DNA from: Armatimonadota bacterium
GTDB lineage: Bacteria > Armatimonadota > UBA5829 > DTJY01
Assembly (NCBI GenBank): GCA_023511795.1
Contig: JAIMAU010000001.1
Location: 264,384-328,383, forward strand
Reading direction: 5' to 3'
Length of the DNA stretch: 64,000 nucleotides
The notes beneath the pieces are model-generated. The model was not told the origin of the DNA and searched no databases. It was given only the letters and a program-made list of their open reading frames with translations. Positions within the stretch are counted from its first letter, which is position 1. Every line of letters begins with the position of its first letter. This document shows positions 40,248 through 48,871 of the stretch, in pieces. The translations under genes were made by a program, and so were the position numbers.

Positions 40248-40991
40248 TCACATACTGGAGGCGGCTGTAAAATGACCGGCCACGAAACCTGCTATGCCGG
40301 CAAGAGCTGCAATGCCGAGCATTTCAAGCCCGCTCTTTATTGGATTGAGCCGAGTGTAAATTGTTTTTGCCGCACCTACGGCAAATAATGTTATAACCGT
40401 CCCAATAATGGAGACTACGAGTGCAAAGTCATGTGGGAAACAAGCATACGGCAAGACCGGGAATATTGCTGCCAAGATATATGCCATAAAAATCCAAAAT
40501 GCCCTCCACATGGGGTTCTTTAGCTCTTTTGGCGAGATTCCATATTCATGAGCTGCCATTTCCTCCATTAGAAAATTTGGGTTGCGAGTGACAGCTGACA
40601 CACAAATTCTGAGTTCTTCAGGCGTCATGCCATGTTGACGATAGTATTCTATAAGTTCTGCTCGCTCATGTTCTGGGTGCTCTTTGATGCTTTGGGCTTC
40701 CTCTTGGAGCTGTCGTTGGAGGACTTCAATTTCAGATTTGACGCCGAGGTAATTACCGGCTGCCATCGAGATTGCCCCTGAGATGGCGCCAGCTGTGCCA
40801 GCTAGTAGAACCACCTGCGAGCTTGTAGTTCCAGCAGCTACGCCTGTTACAAGGCCGAGAATGGAAACGAGGCCATCTTCTGCACCAAATACTAGCTCTC
40901 TAATAGCGCTCTTGAGGTTTTGCTTTTCCTCTGCGCCACCTTGAAGTTTATGTGGACGAGCTTCCTGCGTGGCGTCATTTCCTATGCTCAT
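40248..40991 (-). CDS. VIT1/CCC1-family metal transporter
   Basis: A 247-aa membrane protein of the VIT1/CCC1 family (Fe2+/Mn2+ transport). Diagnostic are FGAEDGLVSILGLVTGVAAG in helix 1 and AISGAISMAAGNYLGVKSEIE, followed by a cytoplasmic Glu/His-rich helical segment (residues about 85-150) including EHPEHERAEL and FLMEEMAAHEYG, typical of metal binding. Three to four further helices close the protein. Cytoplasmic Fe2+ or Mn2+ efflux or storage is the expected role. It is separated by 55 nt from the threonine aldolase gene on the same strand. Confidence 0.85.
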   Translation of the reverse strand: MSIGNDATQEARPHKLQGGAEEKQNLKSAIRELVFGAEDGLVSILGLVTGVAAGTTSSQVVLLAGTAGAISGAISMAAGNYLGVKSEIEVLQRQLQEEAQSIKEHPEHERAELIEYYRQHGMTPEELRICVSAVTRNPNFLMEEMAAHEYGISPKELKNPMWRAFWIFMAYILAAIFPVLPYACFPHDFALVVSIIGTVITLFAVGAAKTIYTRLNPIKSGLEMLGIAALAGIAGFVAGHFTAASSM

Positions 40992-41046
40992 ACATATCTA
41001 CTTCCGTGCTATTAGGAGAATTAAACATTATCGGTAGATTTCTAAT

Positions 41047-42087
41047 TTATCGCCTTAGTCGCTCGTCTATTAGCATTTCATGGACTCTTCTTGCAACTTC
41101 CAGAATGTCTTTTCGAGTAATTCCCAGATGTGTTACTGCACGGACGCGGTTGTCTTTATATGCACCCATTCGAACTTCTCGCTCGCGCATTTTTTGTGTA
41201 AACTCTACAGCAGTCATGCCAATGCTGTTGGTTTGGAAGAAGAGGATGTTCGTTTCGACGTCGTCAGGCTTGATATCAATCCCCTCATCCGCTAGGCGTT
41301 CGGCAAGGAGCTTAGCGTTTGCGTGGTCCTCAGCCAGCCGGTCAACATGGTGTCGGAGAGCATAGAGTGCCCCAGCGGCAATTATCCCGGCTTGTCGCAT
41401 TGCTCCACCGAATACCTGCTGGTAGCGGCGCGCTTCCTTAATGAAGTCCTTTTCACCTGCAAGAGCAGCTCCAACTGGCGCTCCTAGCCCCTTTGAAAAG
41501 CACAGTGTAACCGAATCTACTGGGTATGCATATTCTTTCGCCGAGATGCCGCTTGCGACGACGGCATTCATTAGGCGTGACCCATCCATATGTACAGATA
41601 AGCCATGTTGCTGCGCAATGTCAGCGACTGCCATCAACTTCCCCAATGGCCAAATTGCCCCGCCGCCAAGGTTCTGGGTTTGCTCAACCGAAACCAGCTT
41701 GCTTCTCGGCGCATGGGGGTCGTCTGGCCGCAGCGCGGCAAGAACGTCTTCCTCGGTAAAGATGCCCCGTTCGCCGTGGAGTGGATATATTGACACGCCG
41801 GAAAGAAACGCTGGTGCGCCGCCTTCAAATTGGATTGCATGCGAGCGCCAATCCATGATTATTTCATCACCTGGTTTGGTGTGGGTTTTGAAAGCAATTT
41901 GATTTGCCATAGTTGCAGAAGGCAGGAATAGCGCGGCTTCCTTGTCCAAGAGTTCACATATGGCGTCCTGAAGGGCATTGACAGTTGGGTCCTCGCCTCG
42001 CTGCGAATCGCCCACTTCCGCTTCCGCCATTGCCTTTCGCATTTCGGGAGTGGGTAATGTAACGGTGTCACTTATCAAGTCAATCAT
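41047..42087 (-). CDS. ltaE: Low-specificity threonine aldolase
   Basis: A 346-aa fold-type I PLP enzyme cleaving threonine and allo-threonine to glycine and acetaldehyde. [34 protein letters not shown] and [13 protein letters not shown] are the family N terminus, [13 protein letters not shown] holds the PLP Asp, and [17 protein letters not shown] carries the Schiff-base Lys. The C-terminal [11 protein letters not shown] is also typical. ATG at 42087 follows GGAGGC; an upstream GTG/ATG in the same frame overlaps the ribosome site. It is cytoplasmic. Together with hom and thrC at 61.6-64 kb it gives both synthesis and breakdown of threonine. Confidence 0.9.
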   Translation of the reverse strand: MIDLISDTVTLPTPEMRKAMAEAEVGDSQRGEDPTVNALQDAICELLDKEAALFLPSATMANQIAFKTHTKPGDEIIMDWRSHAIQFEGGAPAFLSGVSIYPLHGERGIFTEEDVLAALRPDDPHAPRSKLVSVEQTQNLGGGAIWPLGKLMAVADIAQQHGLSVHMDGSRLMNAVVASGISAKEYAYPVDSVTLCFSKGLGAPVGAALAGEKDFIKEARRYQQVFGGAMRQAGIIAAGALYALRHHVDRLAEDHANAKLLAERLADEGIDIKPDDVETNILFFQTNSIGMTAVEFTQKMREREVRMGAYKDNRVRAVTHLGITRKDILEVARRVHEMLIDERLRR

Positions 42088-42215
42088 CTTTTCGCCTCCG
42101 GGCAATTTCATCCTTCATAGTATACCCCATTCATCCTAAAATGGTGAACTCCAAACAATATTACCGCTTGCATGTAGTTCTTGAACGTTTTGGGCATTTA
42201 CATGAGAGCAATACA

Positions 42216-42244
42216 TTGCCAAGAAGGATGGAATATGTTATAAT
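42216..42244 (+). promoter_or_regulatory. Sigma70-type promoter of the rpmE-prfA-tsaC operon
   Basis: TTGCCA (42216-42221), 17-nt spacer, TATAAT (42239-42244). It drives an operon of five genes with a leader of about 83 nt. Confidence 0.78.
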
Positions 42245-42252
42245 AACGGCGT

Positions 42253-42297
42253 TCCACGGGGCTTAGAACTTGGTTCCGCGGCCCGGTGGATTTTTTA
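42253..42297 (+). promoter_or_regulatory. Attenuator-like hairpin in the rpmE leader
   Basis: Two paired blocks, CCAC/GTGG and GGGC/GCCC around a G-G mismatch, join 42254-42262 to 42281-42289, followed by TTTTTT at 42291-42296. It has the shape of a terminator but lies within the leader, between promoter and rpmE. Ribosomal-protein L31 leaders are known feedback sites in several phyla, so L31-dependent attenuation is plausible. Confidence 0.6.
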
Positions 42298-42333
42298 CGA
42301 TAGTTTACGACAACTTTTTAAGGGGAGATAAGA

Positions 42334-42576
42334 TTGAAGAAAGGAATACATCCTGAATACAGGCCCTGCAAAGTGATTTGTGCATGTGGCAACACGTTTG
42401 AAACTCGGTCAACGATACCCGAAATTCGGGTTGAGATTTGCTCGGTATGCCATCCGTTCTTTACAGGCCGCCAAAAAATAGTTGATACCGAGGGTCGTGT
42501 AGACAAATTCCTTCAGAAATACGGCATGAAGTCTGAAGAAAAGTCAGAAGAGAAGAAGGAAAAGGTAGAGAGCTAA
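42334..42576 (+). CDS. rpmE: Ribosomal protein L31
   Basis: An 80-aa protein, long for L31. The zinc-type motifs CACG and CSVCHPFF identify the C-positive form. [13 protein letters not shown] at the N terminus is typical. The last 15 residues are a highly charged Glu/Lys/Ser tail beyond the usual end. The TTG start at 42334 follows GGGGAG. It opens the translation operon and its leader contains an attenuator-like hairpin. Confidence 0.93.
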   Translation: MKKGIHPEYRPCKVICACGNTFETRSTIPEIRVEICSVCHPFFTGRQKIVDTEGRVDKFLQKYGMKSEEKSEEKKEKVES

Positions 42577-42580
42577 ACCC

Positions 42581-43624
42581 TTGGCAGAGCAGAAAAATAA
42601 CGTTCAATATGGTGGGCAGGCGGTTATCGAGGGCGTTATGATGCGAAGCCCCCGGTTTTTTGCCGTGGCCTGCCGCAGGATGAATAGGGAAATAGTCGTC
42701 CAACAGGAGAGTGTGGAATCCTTACTTCGCAGGTTCCAATGGCTAAACAAGCCTTTCCTCCGCGGCACTTTGGCGCTTATAGATGCTATGGTTCTTGGGA
42801 TAAAATCGCTTATGTATTCTGCAAATGTAGCAATGGAGGACATTGAGAATGCAAATCCCAAGAAACAAAAGGGAGGACAAGGGACAATGGCCGGGCTATT
42901 TGGTGTACTGAAAAGCATCGTCCTATCGAGCGCTTTATTCCTTGTAGGAGCGGCTGGCGAAAGCGAACTAAAAAAGAAGAGCACGGTAAATGATATCGCT
43001 ATTGGAGGAACGCTTGTTCTCGGTCTTGGGCTTGGAGTAGGCTTGTTTGTTATCCTTCCACATGTTGTAATTGGCTTACTTGAAAAAGCTGTCAAGAGCA
43101 GTCTGCTACTAAATCTTGCTGAAGGGATTTTCCGCTTTGCGCTTTTTGTGGGCTATGTGGCTACTATTTCGTTGATGAAAGATATTCGCAGGGTATTCGA
43201 ATATCACGGCGCGGAGCACAAAGTGATAAACACCTTCGAAGCCGGGCTTGAGCTTACTCCTGAGAACTTCGCAAAGTATGGAACAATTCACCGGCGATGC
43301 GGAACAAGTTTTATACTCCTTGTGCTGGTATTGAGCATTTTTCTTTTTGCATTTCTGGGCTGGCATCACATCTGGTATCTTAGAATTATCTCTCGGCTAG
43401 CCCTCTTGCCAGTTCTTGCAGGCTTGGCATATGAAGCTATAAGATATGCAGGGAGGCATAAGGATTCGAAAGTTGTTAATTTCTTCCTTGCACCAGGCTT
43501 GCTGCTTCAAAAACTAACAACTCGCCAGCCTTCGGATGACCAGGTTGAAGTCGCACTGCGGGCGCTCGAGGCAGTTCTGGATAAGGAGCGTGAGTCTGGC
43601 TCTCCAGTTCCACAGGCGGCTTAA
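42581..43624 (+). CDS. DUF1385 membrane protein (YqhQ-like)
   Basis: A 347-aa inner-membrane protein. The start VQYGGQAVIEGVMMRSPRFFA is the DUF1385 signature, and the central RRVFEYHGAEHKVINTFE plus HRRCGTSFILLVL are conserved. About five hydrophobic helices are visible (around 105-155, 180-200, 240-285). The family is unexplained but sits next to prfA in many Firmicutes, Thermotogae and related phyla, as here. TTG at 42581 is 4 nt after the rpmE stop. Genes prfA and prmC follow within the same operon. Confidence 0.9.
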   Translation: MAEQKNNVQYGGQAVIEGVMMRSPRFFAVACRRMNREIVVQQESVESLLRRFQWLNKPFLRGTLALIDAMVLGIKSLMYSANVAMEDIENANPKKQKGGQGTMAGLFGVLKSIVLSSALFLVGAAGESELKKKSTVNDIAIGGTLVLGLGLGVGLFVILPHVVIGLLEKAVKSSLLLNLAEGIFRFALFVGYVATISLMKDIRRVFEYHGAEHKVINTFEAGLELTPENFAKYGTIHRRCGTSFILLVLVLSIFLFAFLGWHHIWYLRIISRLALLPVLAGLAYEAIRYAGRHKDSKVVNFFLAPGLLLQKLTTRQPSDDQVEVALRALEAVLDKERESGSPVPQAA

Positions 43625-43658
43625 TAATCAACTCGTGGGAAAAATTGTGTAGCTGACT

Positions 43659-44735
43659 ATGTTTGAACGCCTACAAGAAGTAGAACAACGATACGATGAG
43701 CTAACTGATAAGCTAAGTGATCCGCAGTTGCTGGCTGACCCAAAGGAGTACCAGCGGATAGCCAAGATGCACGCTGACCTTACCGATATTGTGACTAAGT
43801 ATCGGGAATATAAACGCACGCATCAGGAAAAGCTAGATACTGAGGAGCTCCTCCGCGAACAACTCGACGAGGAAATGCGCAACCTGGCGCAAGCCGAATT
43901 GGATAGGCTTAAAGAGAAAGAGCGTCAGTTAGAGCAAGAACTCCGCATCATGCTCCTGCCGAAGGACCCTAACGACGAAAAGAACGTCATTATTGAAATC
44001 CGAGCTGGAACAGGTGGCGAGGAAGCTGCGCTTTTTGCAGGCGACCTGCTTCGCATGTATTCTCGGTATGCTGAGCGAAAACATTGGAAAACTGAGCTTT
44101 TGAGCGCTAATGAAACTGGTATCGGTGGTTTTAAAGAAGCGATAATGGCGGTCGAAGGAAAAGGCGCATACAGTATGCTTAAGTTTGAAGGCGGTGTTCA
44201 CCGCGTCCAGCGCGTTCCTCAGACGGAAAGTGGCGGACGCATTCATACATCAGCAGCGACTGTAGCCGTCTTGCCAGAGCCAGAAGAAGTTGAAGTTGAG
44301 ATAGACCCAGACGACCTTGAAATAGAAACCTACAGGTCTTCTTCCGCTGGGGGACAAAATGTTCAAAAGAACGAAACCGCCATCCGCATTACCCATAAGC
44401 CTACCGGCATCGTAGTTACCTGCCAAGATGAGCGTTCTCAGCTCCAAAACAAGGAAAAGGCAATGCGCATGCTACGCGCACATCTTCTCGAACGCATGAC
44501 TCGTGAACAACAAAATGAAATTACCGAGACGCGGCGGAGCATGGTAAGGTCCGGAGATAGAAGCGATAAAATTCGCACTTATAATTTCCCTCAGGGACGC
44601 GTAACAGACCACCGAATTGGCTACACAATTTATCGGCTTGATAGCTTTATGGATGGCGACATCCAGGAAATGGTAGACCAGCTGATTAGCGCAGATCAAG
44701 CTGAGCGCCTGAAGGGTGAAGAAGAAGCAGCTTAA
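43659..44735 (+). CDS. prfA: Peptide chain release factor 1
   Basis: A 358-aa class I release factor reading UAA and UAG. The GGQ catalytic loop lies in [12 protein letters not shown]. The N-terminal helical domain, [20 protein letters not shown], and the C-terminal [16 protein letters not shown] are classic. The stop-codon recognition region lies in [19 protein letters not shown]; the PxT-type motif appears as PQT, read as PxT. The gene is followed after 4 nt by its modifying methyltransferase gene prmC, the usual pairing. Confidence 0.97.
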   Translation: MFERLQEVEQRYDELTDKLSDPQLLADPKEYQRIAKMHADLTDIVTKYREYKRTHQEKLDTEELLREQLDEEMRNLAQAELDRLKEKERQLEQELRIMLLPKDPNDEKNVIIEIRAGTGGEEAALFAGDLLRMYSRYAERKHWKTELLSANETGIGGFKEAIMAVEGKGAYSMLKFEGGVHRVQRVPQTESGGRIHTSAATVAVLPEPEEVEVEIDPDDLEIETYRSSSAGGQNVQKNETAIRITHKPTGIVVTCQDERSQLQNKEKAMRMLRAHLLERMTREQQNEITETRRSMVRSGDRSDKIRTYNFPQGRVTDHRIGYTIYRLDSFMDGDIQEMVDQLISADQAERLKGEEEAA

Positions 44736-44739
44736 GCTA

Positions 44740-45630
44740 ATGCAAACTGAAACTACCTTCAAGCCAACAATCAAACAAATCCTCACCAAAGCCGTTGCCG
44801 TTCTCGAAAAAGTCGAAGTAGATACTCCTCTACTGGATGCCGAGGTTATGCTTTCAGAATTATTGGGTGTGCCAAGGTCATATCTATTTGCCCATCCAGA
44901 GGAACTTCTTGATTACGTAGTTGTCGGCCATTTTGAGTCTTGGCTTCGCCTTCGCGAACAAAGGGTTCCGCTTGCTTACATAATTGGTCATAAAGAATTC
45001 TATGGACTTGACCTTGAGGTCACGCCGGCAGTTCTAATTCCTCGGCAGGAAACCGAAGTCCTGGTTGAGACTGCACTTTCAGCTCTTAGAGGCATTGCGT
45101 CACCAATGGTCGCCGAGATTGGAGTAGGAAGCGGCGCAGTTGCAATCGCATTGGCGAAGTCAGTTCCCGATTCGATGGTTTTTGGTACGGATTCATCCGA
45201 GCAAGCACTTGAGGTTGCACACAGAAATGTGGAAAAACACGCTTTGGCACAGAGAATCAAACTTCGGCTGGGAAACCTTCTCGAGCCATTGGCAGGTCTG
45301 ACCTTTAGTGTCATTGTTTCAAACCCGCCATACATACCTACCGACGAGATTCCAAATCTTCAGCCAGAAATTTTTCGATATGAGCCACTGGTGGCGCTAG
45401 ATGGAGGGCCCGACGGCCTTGAGTACCACAGGAGAATTGCATGTGAGGCACCATCATATTTGGAACCGGGTGGTCTGCTGATTTTGGAGGTCGGCTTCGG
45501 GCAGTCAGATGCCGTGAAGGCAATACTAGCCTCAGCAGGATTCACACATATACGTTCAATATGCGACCCGGGTGGCTTGGAAAGGGTGGTGATTGGTAAA
45601 TACAATGCGCACACTTGTGTTAAAAACTAA
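44740..45630 (+). CDS. prmC: Release-factor glutamine N5-methyltransferase
   Basis: A 296-aa SAM-dependent enzyme that methylates the GGQ glutamine of release factors. The SAM loop is VAEIGVGSGAVAIALA and the catalytic VSNPPYIPTDEI contains NPPY. GTDSSEQALEVAHRN gives the acidic ribose-binding strand end. Upstream of the core is the N-terminal helical domain that docks onto RF1. The ATG at 44740 is 4 nt after the prfA stop; an in-frame GTG at 44716 would overlap prfA and is less likely. It overlaps the next gene by 26 bases. Confidence 0.94.
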   Translation: MQTETTFKPTIKQILTKAVAVLEKVEVDTPLLDAEVMLSELLGVPRSYLFAHPEELLDYVVVGHFESWLRLREQRVPLAYIIGHKEFYGLDLEVTPAVLIPRQETEVLVETALSALRGIASPMVAEIGVGSGAVAIALAKSVPDSMVFGTDSSEQALEVAHRNVEKHALAQRIKLRLGNLLEPLAGLTFSVIVSNPPYIPTDEIPNLQPEIFRYEPLVALDGGPDGLEYHRRIACEAPSYLEPGGLLILEVGFGQSDAVKAILASAGFTHIRSICDPGGLERVVIGKYNAHTCVKN

Positions 45631-46240
45631 TCCAGAGAGTCCCGACCCGCAGGTGATTCTCCAAGGGGCACAGGCAATCAGACGAGGCGAGCTAGTGGCT
45701 TTCCCGACGGAAACAGTCTACGGATTAGGTGCTGATGCCTTCAATGAGAGGGCAGTGGAACGGGTTTTTGAGGTCAAGGGGCGTCCTAAAAATAATCCAC
45801 TGCCAGTGCAAATAGCAGCTGTTGAAGATATTTCTTCGCTTGCTGTAGAGATTTCAGATATAGCGAAGCGGCTTATGAAGCACTTCTGGCCTGGTCCGCT
45901 TACATTGGTACTGCGCGCATCTCCTCGGGTATCTAAGCTCATAACTGCTGGAACAGGTAATATCGGCGTGCGCATTCCAAACCACCCGGTTGCGCTTGCT
46001 TTAATTAAAAGGGCGGGGACGCCAATCGTAGCCCCAAGTGCTAATACTTCCGGCGAACCTCCTCCAACAACCGCGGAGCAGGTGCTGACCTATTTAGAAG
46101 GAAAGATTGAGCTTGTCATTGATGCTGGTCCCACCGAAATTCAGGTTTCGTCAACCGTCCTTGATGTAACGGAAACACCACCTCGGGTGCTTCGCATAGG
46201 CAGCATCACTTGGGAAATGCTCCAGCCATATATAGAATAA
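45605..46240 (+). CDS. tsaC: L-threonylcarbamoyladenylate synthase (Sua5/YrdC)
   Basis: A 211-aa enzyme making the carbamoyl donor for the t6A37 tRNA modification from threonine, bicarbonate and ATP. FPTETVYGLGADAF and KGRPKNNPLPVQIA form the substrate site, and PIVAPSANTSGEPPPTT the SxN element. The length matches the short YrdC/TsaC form without the Sua5 C-terminal extension. ATG 45605 lies within the end of prmC (overlap 26 bases), so it is translationally coupled. It closes the rpmE operon. Confidence 0.93.
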   Translation: MRTLVLKTNPESPDPQVILQGAQAIRRGELVAFPTETVYGLGADAFNERAVERVFEVKGRPKNNPLPVQIAAVEDISSLAVEISDIAKRLMKHFWPGPLTLVLRASPRVSKLITAGTGNIGVRIPNHPVALALIKRAGTPIVAPSANTSGEPPPTTAEQVLTYLEGKIELVIDAGPTEIQVSSTVLDVTETPPRVLRIGSITWEMLQPYIE

Positions 46241-46266
46241 CCTAGCATGCTAGCGTAAGCTGGCCA

Positions 46267-46296
46267 TTGACATGCGCCTGGTTCAATAGCTATACT
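46267..46296 (+). promoter_or_regulatory. Sigma70-type promoter of the leader ORF / DUF6785 gene
   Basis: TTGACA (46267-46272), 18-nt spacer, TATACT (46291-46296). Predicted start near 46303, giving about 100 nt before the main start codon and 30 nt before the leader ORF. Confidence 0.75.
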
Positions 46297-46331
46297 CTAT
46301 TCATATCCTCTTCGAAAGGAACCACGATATT

Positions 46332-46406
46332 ATGGCCCCTGTCGAGGGAATGATTATTTCCTTCTACAATTGGCGCCTGGATTACGTCTGCGAGAAAACA
46401 TGGTAA
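46332..46406 (+). CDS. 24-aa leader ORF coupled to the DUF6785 gene
   Basis: ATG 46332 has an AAAGGA site 11 nt upstream and encodes MAPVEGMIISFYNWRLDYVC followed by four more residues. Its TAA (46404-46406) overlaps the next ATG as TAATG, the standard stop-start coupling. The main gene lacks a good ribosome site of its own, so it may be translated by re-initiation. No similarity recognised. Confidence 0.45.
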   Translation: MAPVEGMIISFYNWRLDYVCEKTW

Positions 46407-48412
46407 TGGAAGCAAACAGGGAGGAAATTAGGCGACAGGCGAATACCAGCGTGTCGGAATACCAAAGCGGGCGGATTGGTATATCTTTTCGAGCGCTCAT
46501 GATTGGCCTTACATTGGTTGCCGCCACTTGTTTTGTGGTTTCATATGCCGAGTTGGTTATCATGCGCATCCAAATTGGTTTTCTTCAAATGCCGCCTGCT
46601 GTTATCGGTATATTCTTTTTCATAGTTTTGCTCAATAAAGGAATGCAGAGGCTCCGAAGAAAATTTGGCTTGTCCGCCGGCGAGTTGATGATGATTTACT
46701 GTATGATGCTGGTTGCCTCGATGATTTCCTCGCGCGGCATAATGGAGAAGATTATTCCTTTATTAGTTACTCCAAATTATTTTGCAAACTCAACTAATAG
46801 GTGGCAGGAACTATTCTACCCTTATATCAAGAAGTGGGTTGTACCATTTGACCCCCAGGGTGAAGCAAAACAGTTTGTGGCATTGCGTTTCTACGAGCGG
46901 CTTAGAGCTGGAGAAGCTGTCCCATGGGATGCATGGATTACGCCATTTCTTGCTTGGGGTGTCCTTGTACTTCTTGTCATTTTTGCATTCCTTTGTTTGG
47001 CAACAATTCTTAGAAGACAGTGGGTGGACAACGAGAAACTTTCATTCCCACTCGTCCAGCCACCTCTTGAGCTTGTTAAGGAAGATCAGTCGCGGCCATT
47101 GCTTAAGAATAAACTCTTATGGGGTGGAATTGCGCTGCCGGTGTTGGTATTCGGATTTAATGGCTTGCATAATTGGTATCCGAACGTGCCGGAAATTCCG
47201 TTGCATAAAACTCTAAACGAATATCTTGTAAATCCGCCATGGACGGAAATGTATTTTACGCCCGTATATTTCTCATTTGCAGCGATTGGTTTTTTCTTCC
47301 TGTTGCCATCGGATTTGCTCTTCGCGCTTTGGGTTTTCGCAATTCTTGCACGTATTCAAGGAGTTATTGCGGCGTCGTTTGGCATGGATTTGTATAGAAT
47401 GCCAATGTACGGTACCCACCTCTTCGTGGGCTACCAAGTTGCGGGCGCATATGTTGTTCTGGCGGGCTATCTATTTTATGTTGCTATCCCTCACCTCAAG
47501 AAGGTTGTTCAAGCGGCAATAGGCCCTGGAAAGGTGGATGACGGCGATGAACTGATGCCTTACTCAGTAGCTTTTTGGGGATTGTTGATTAGTTTCGCGC
47601 TAATCATCGGTTGGTCTTATTTAGCTGGAATGTCGTTTTGGATAGCACTTCTCGAATTCGGCGTTTTCATTTTTGTAATTGCGCTCGTAATGGCGCGGAG
47701 TACAGCAGAAGCTGGCATGCTAATGACTGAAACCTCCTTTAGGCCTGTTGATTTCTACCGTTTGTTTGCGCCTGTCCACTCCCTAGGCCCCGGAAATATG
47801 ACAATGCTTGCTTTCTTTGACGCAGCATTCCTGCGCGACCAGCGTGGGTTACTGCTAACCGGCTTCCTCGATGGTTTGAAAATTTCCGATGGTGCGAATG
47901 TTCGGCGTAGGGCATTCTTTCCTGTATTTGTCATCGCAATCCTCGCGGCGCTCGTAATTGCCGGGGTTATCCAGCTGTGGTTGCCGTATTCCAAGGGCGC
48001 ACTCACCATGTATTGGTATACATACCAAGGCAACCCAGTTTGGGCGTTCTCCGAATATCAGAGCCACATGGCGAACTCAATCCCAGGAACATGGCAGGCG
48101 CCTGTATTCTTCATTGTTGGCGTAGTTTTCACTATATTTCTTGCTTACATGCGTGCTATGTTCTATTGGTGGCCATTTCATCCACTTGGCTATGCCCTAT
48201 GTATTTCATGGACTATGACTGTTTTTTGGTTTTCTTGCTTTGTTGCATGGCTTATCAAGACCGTGATTCTTCGCTATGGTGGAATGCGCCTATATGTCAG
48301 GGCTAGACCCTGGGTTTTGGGAATGGTACTGGGTGAGTTCGGTATGGCTGTAATTTGGACCCTTATTAGCGCTTTGACTGGTGCCCCCACTCCCGAATTT
48401 CCTTGGCCTTAA
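46406..48412 (+). CDS. DUF6785/DUF6784-type multipass membrane protein
   Basis: A 668-aa protein with about 12-14 hydrophobic helices and no signal peptide. It resembles the DUF6785 and DUF6784 families (ELMMIYCMMLVASMISSRG near residue 100, RQWVDNEKLSFPLVQPPLEL, MLMTETSFRPVDFYR, ALCISWTMTVFWFSCF). These are common in Armatimonadota and Planctomycetota and loosely resemble OPT-type oligopeptide transporters; the transport substrate is unknown. ATG 46406 is favoured because it forms a TAATG overlap with the leader ORF; 46400 is the alternative. Its promoter is at 46267. Confidence 0.72.
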   Translation: MEANREEIRRQANTSVSEYQSGRIGISFRALMIGLTLVAATCFVVSYAELVIMRIQIGFLQMPPAVIGIFFFIVLLNKGMQRLRRKFGLSAGELMMIYCMMLVASMISSRGIMEKIIPLLVTPNYFANSTNRWQELFYPYIKKWVVPFDPQGEAKQFVALRFYERLRAGEAVPWDAWITPFLAWGVLVLLVIFAFLCLATILRRQWVDNEKLSFPLVQPPLELVKEDQSRPLLKNKLLWGGIALPVLVFGFNGLHNWYPNVPEIPLHKTLNEYLVNPPWTEMYFTPVYFSFAAIGFFFLLPSDLLFALWVFAILARIQGVIAASFGMDLYRMPMYGTHLFVGYQVAGAYVVLAGYLFYVAIPHLKKVVQAAIGPGKVDDGDELMPYSVAFWGLLISFALIIGWSYLAGMSFWIALLEFGVFIFVIALVMARSTAEAGMLMTETSFRPVDFYRLFAPVHSLGPGNMTMLAFFDAAFLRDQRGLLLTGFLDGLKISDGANVRRRAFFPVFVIAILAALVIAGVIQLWLPYSKGALTMYWYTYQGNPVWAFSEYQSHMANSIPGTWQAPVFFIVGVVFTIFLAYMRAMFYWWPFHPLGYALCISWTMTVFWFSCFVAWLIKTVILRYGGMRLYVRARPWVLGMVLGEFGMAVIWTLISALTGAPTPEFPWP

Positions 48413-48446
48413 ATATAAAAAATTACAATTTGTGATTTAAAGATAC

Positions 48447-48475
48447 TTGACTAAAGTAAAGAGATGCGATAAAAT
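48447..48475 (+). promoter_or_regulatory. Sigma70-type promoter of the cold-shock gene
   Basis: TTGACT (48447-48452), 17-nt spacer, TAAAAT (48470-48475). Leader about 45 nt. Confidence 0.75.
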
Positions 48476-48484
48476 TATTTAACC

Positions 48485-48504
48485 CTGGGCGGTTGCTTGC
48501 CCAG
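48485..48504 (+). promoter_or_regulatory. Leader hairpin just upstream of the csp ribosome site
   Basis: CTGGGC (48485-48490) pairs with GCCCAG (48499-48504) around an 8-nt loop. The AAGGAGGT site begins 8 nt later. Its position suggests a temperature-responsive or stabilising structure, as found in many csp leaders. Confidence 0.5.
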
Positions 48505-48527
48505 CAAGATGCAAGGAGGTATGAGAT

Positions 48528-48728
48528 ATGCCTGTTGGAAAGGTAAAATGGTTTAACGACGCCAAGGGTTATGGTTTCATCGAAACCGAGGAAGGCAGGG
48601 ATGTCTTCGTTCACTACTCCGCAATTAGCATGGACGGCTACAAAAGCCTGTCCGAGGGGCAAACTGTGCAGTTTGACATCGTGGATGGTGCGAAGGGACC
48701 ACAAGCAGCTAACGTTTCTCCTCTTTAA
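48528..48728 (+). CDS. Cold-shock domain protein
   Basis: A 66-aa single cold-shock domain, the normal length. [20 protein letters not shown] holds the RNP1-like aromatic patch and [10 protein letters not shown] the RNP2 motif. These proteins bind single-stranded RNA and DNA and act as RNA chaperones. ATG follows a perfect AAGGAGGT with 7 nt. The gene has its own promoter and a hairpin in the leader, so it is a typical monocistronic csp unit. Confidence 0.96.
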   Translation: MPVGKVKWFNDAKGYGFIETEEGRDVFVHYSAISMDGYKSLSEGQTVQFDIVDGAKGPQAANVSPL

Positions 48729-48871
48729 GTTGCTTTGTTAAGATCCTAAAGGGCTGATCTTTGTGCAGGTGCTGATGTTAGGCCAAATACTGAGTCGGAG
48801 TTCCCGATAATAATAGTCCTGGCAGCGTACAGAGCGTATCTACTTCTAGCTGTTACTGGTCAGCCCCTTCC

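Noticed and set aside
48729-48871. Structured-looking region after the cold-shock gene
   Set aside because: A long-range GGCTGATC/GGTCAGCC pairing and a 33-codon open minus frame exist, but there is no start codon, terminator or known motif.
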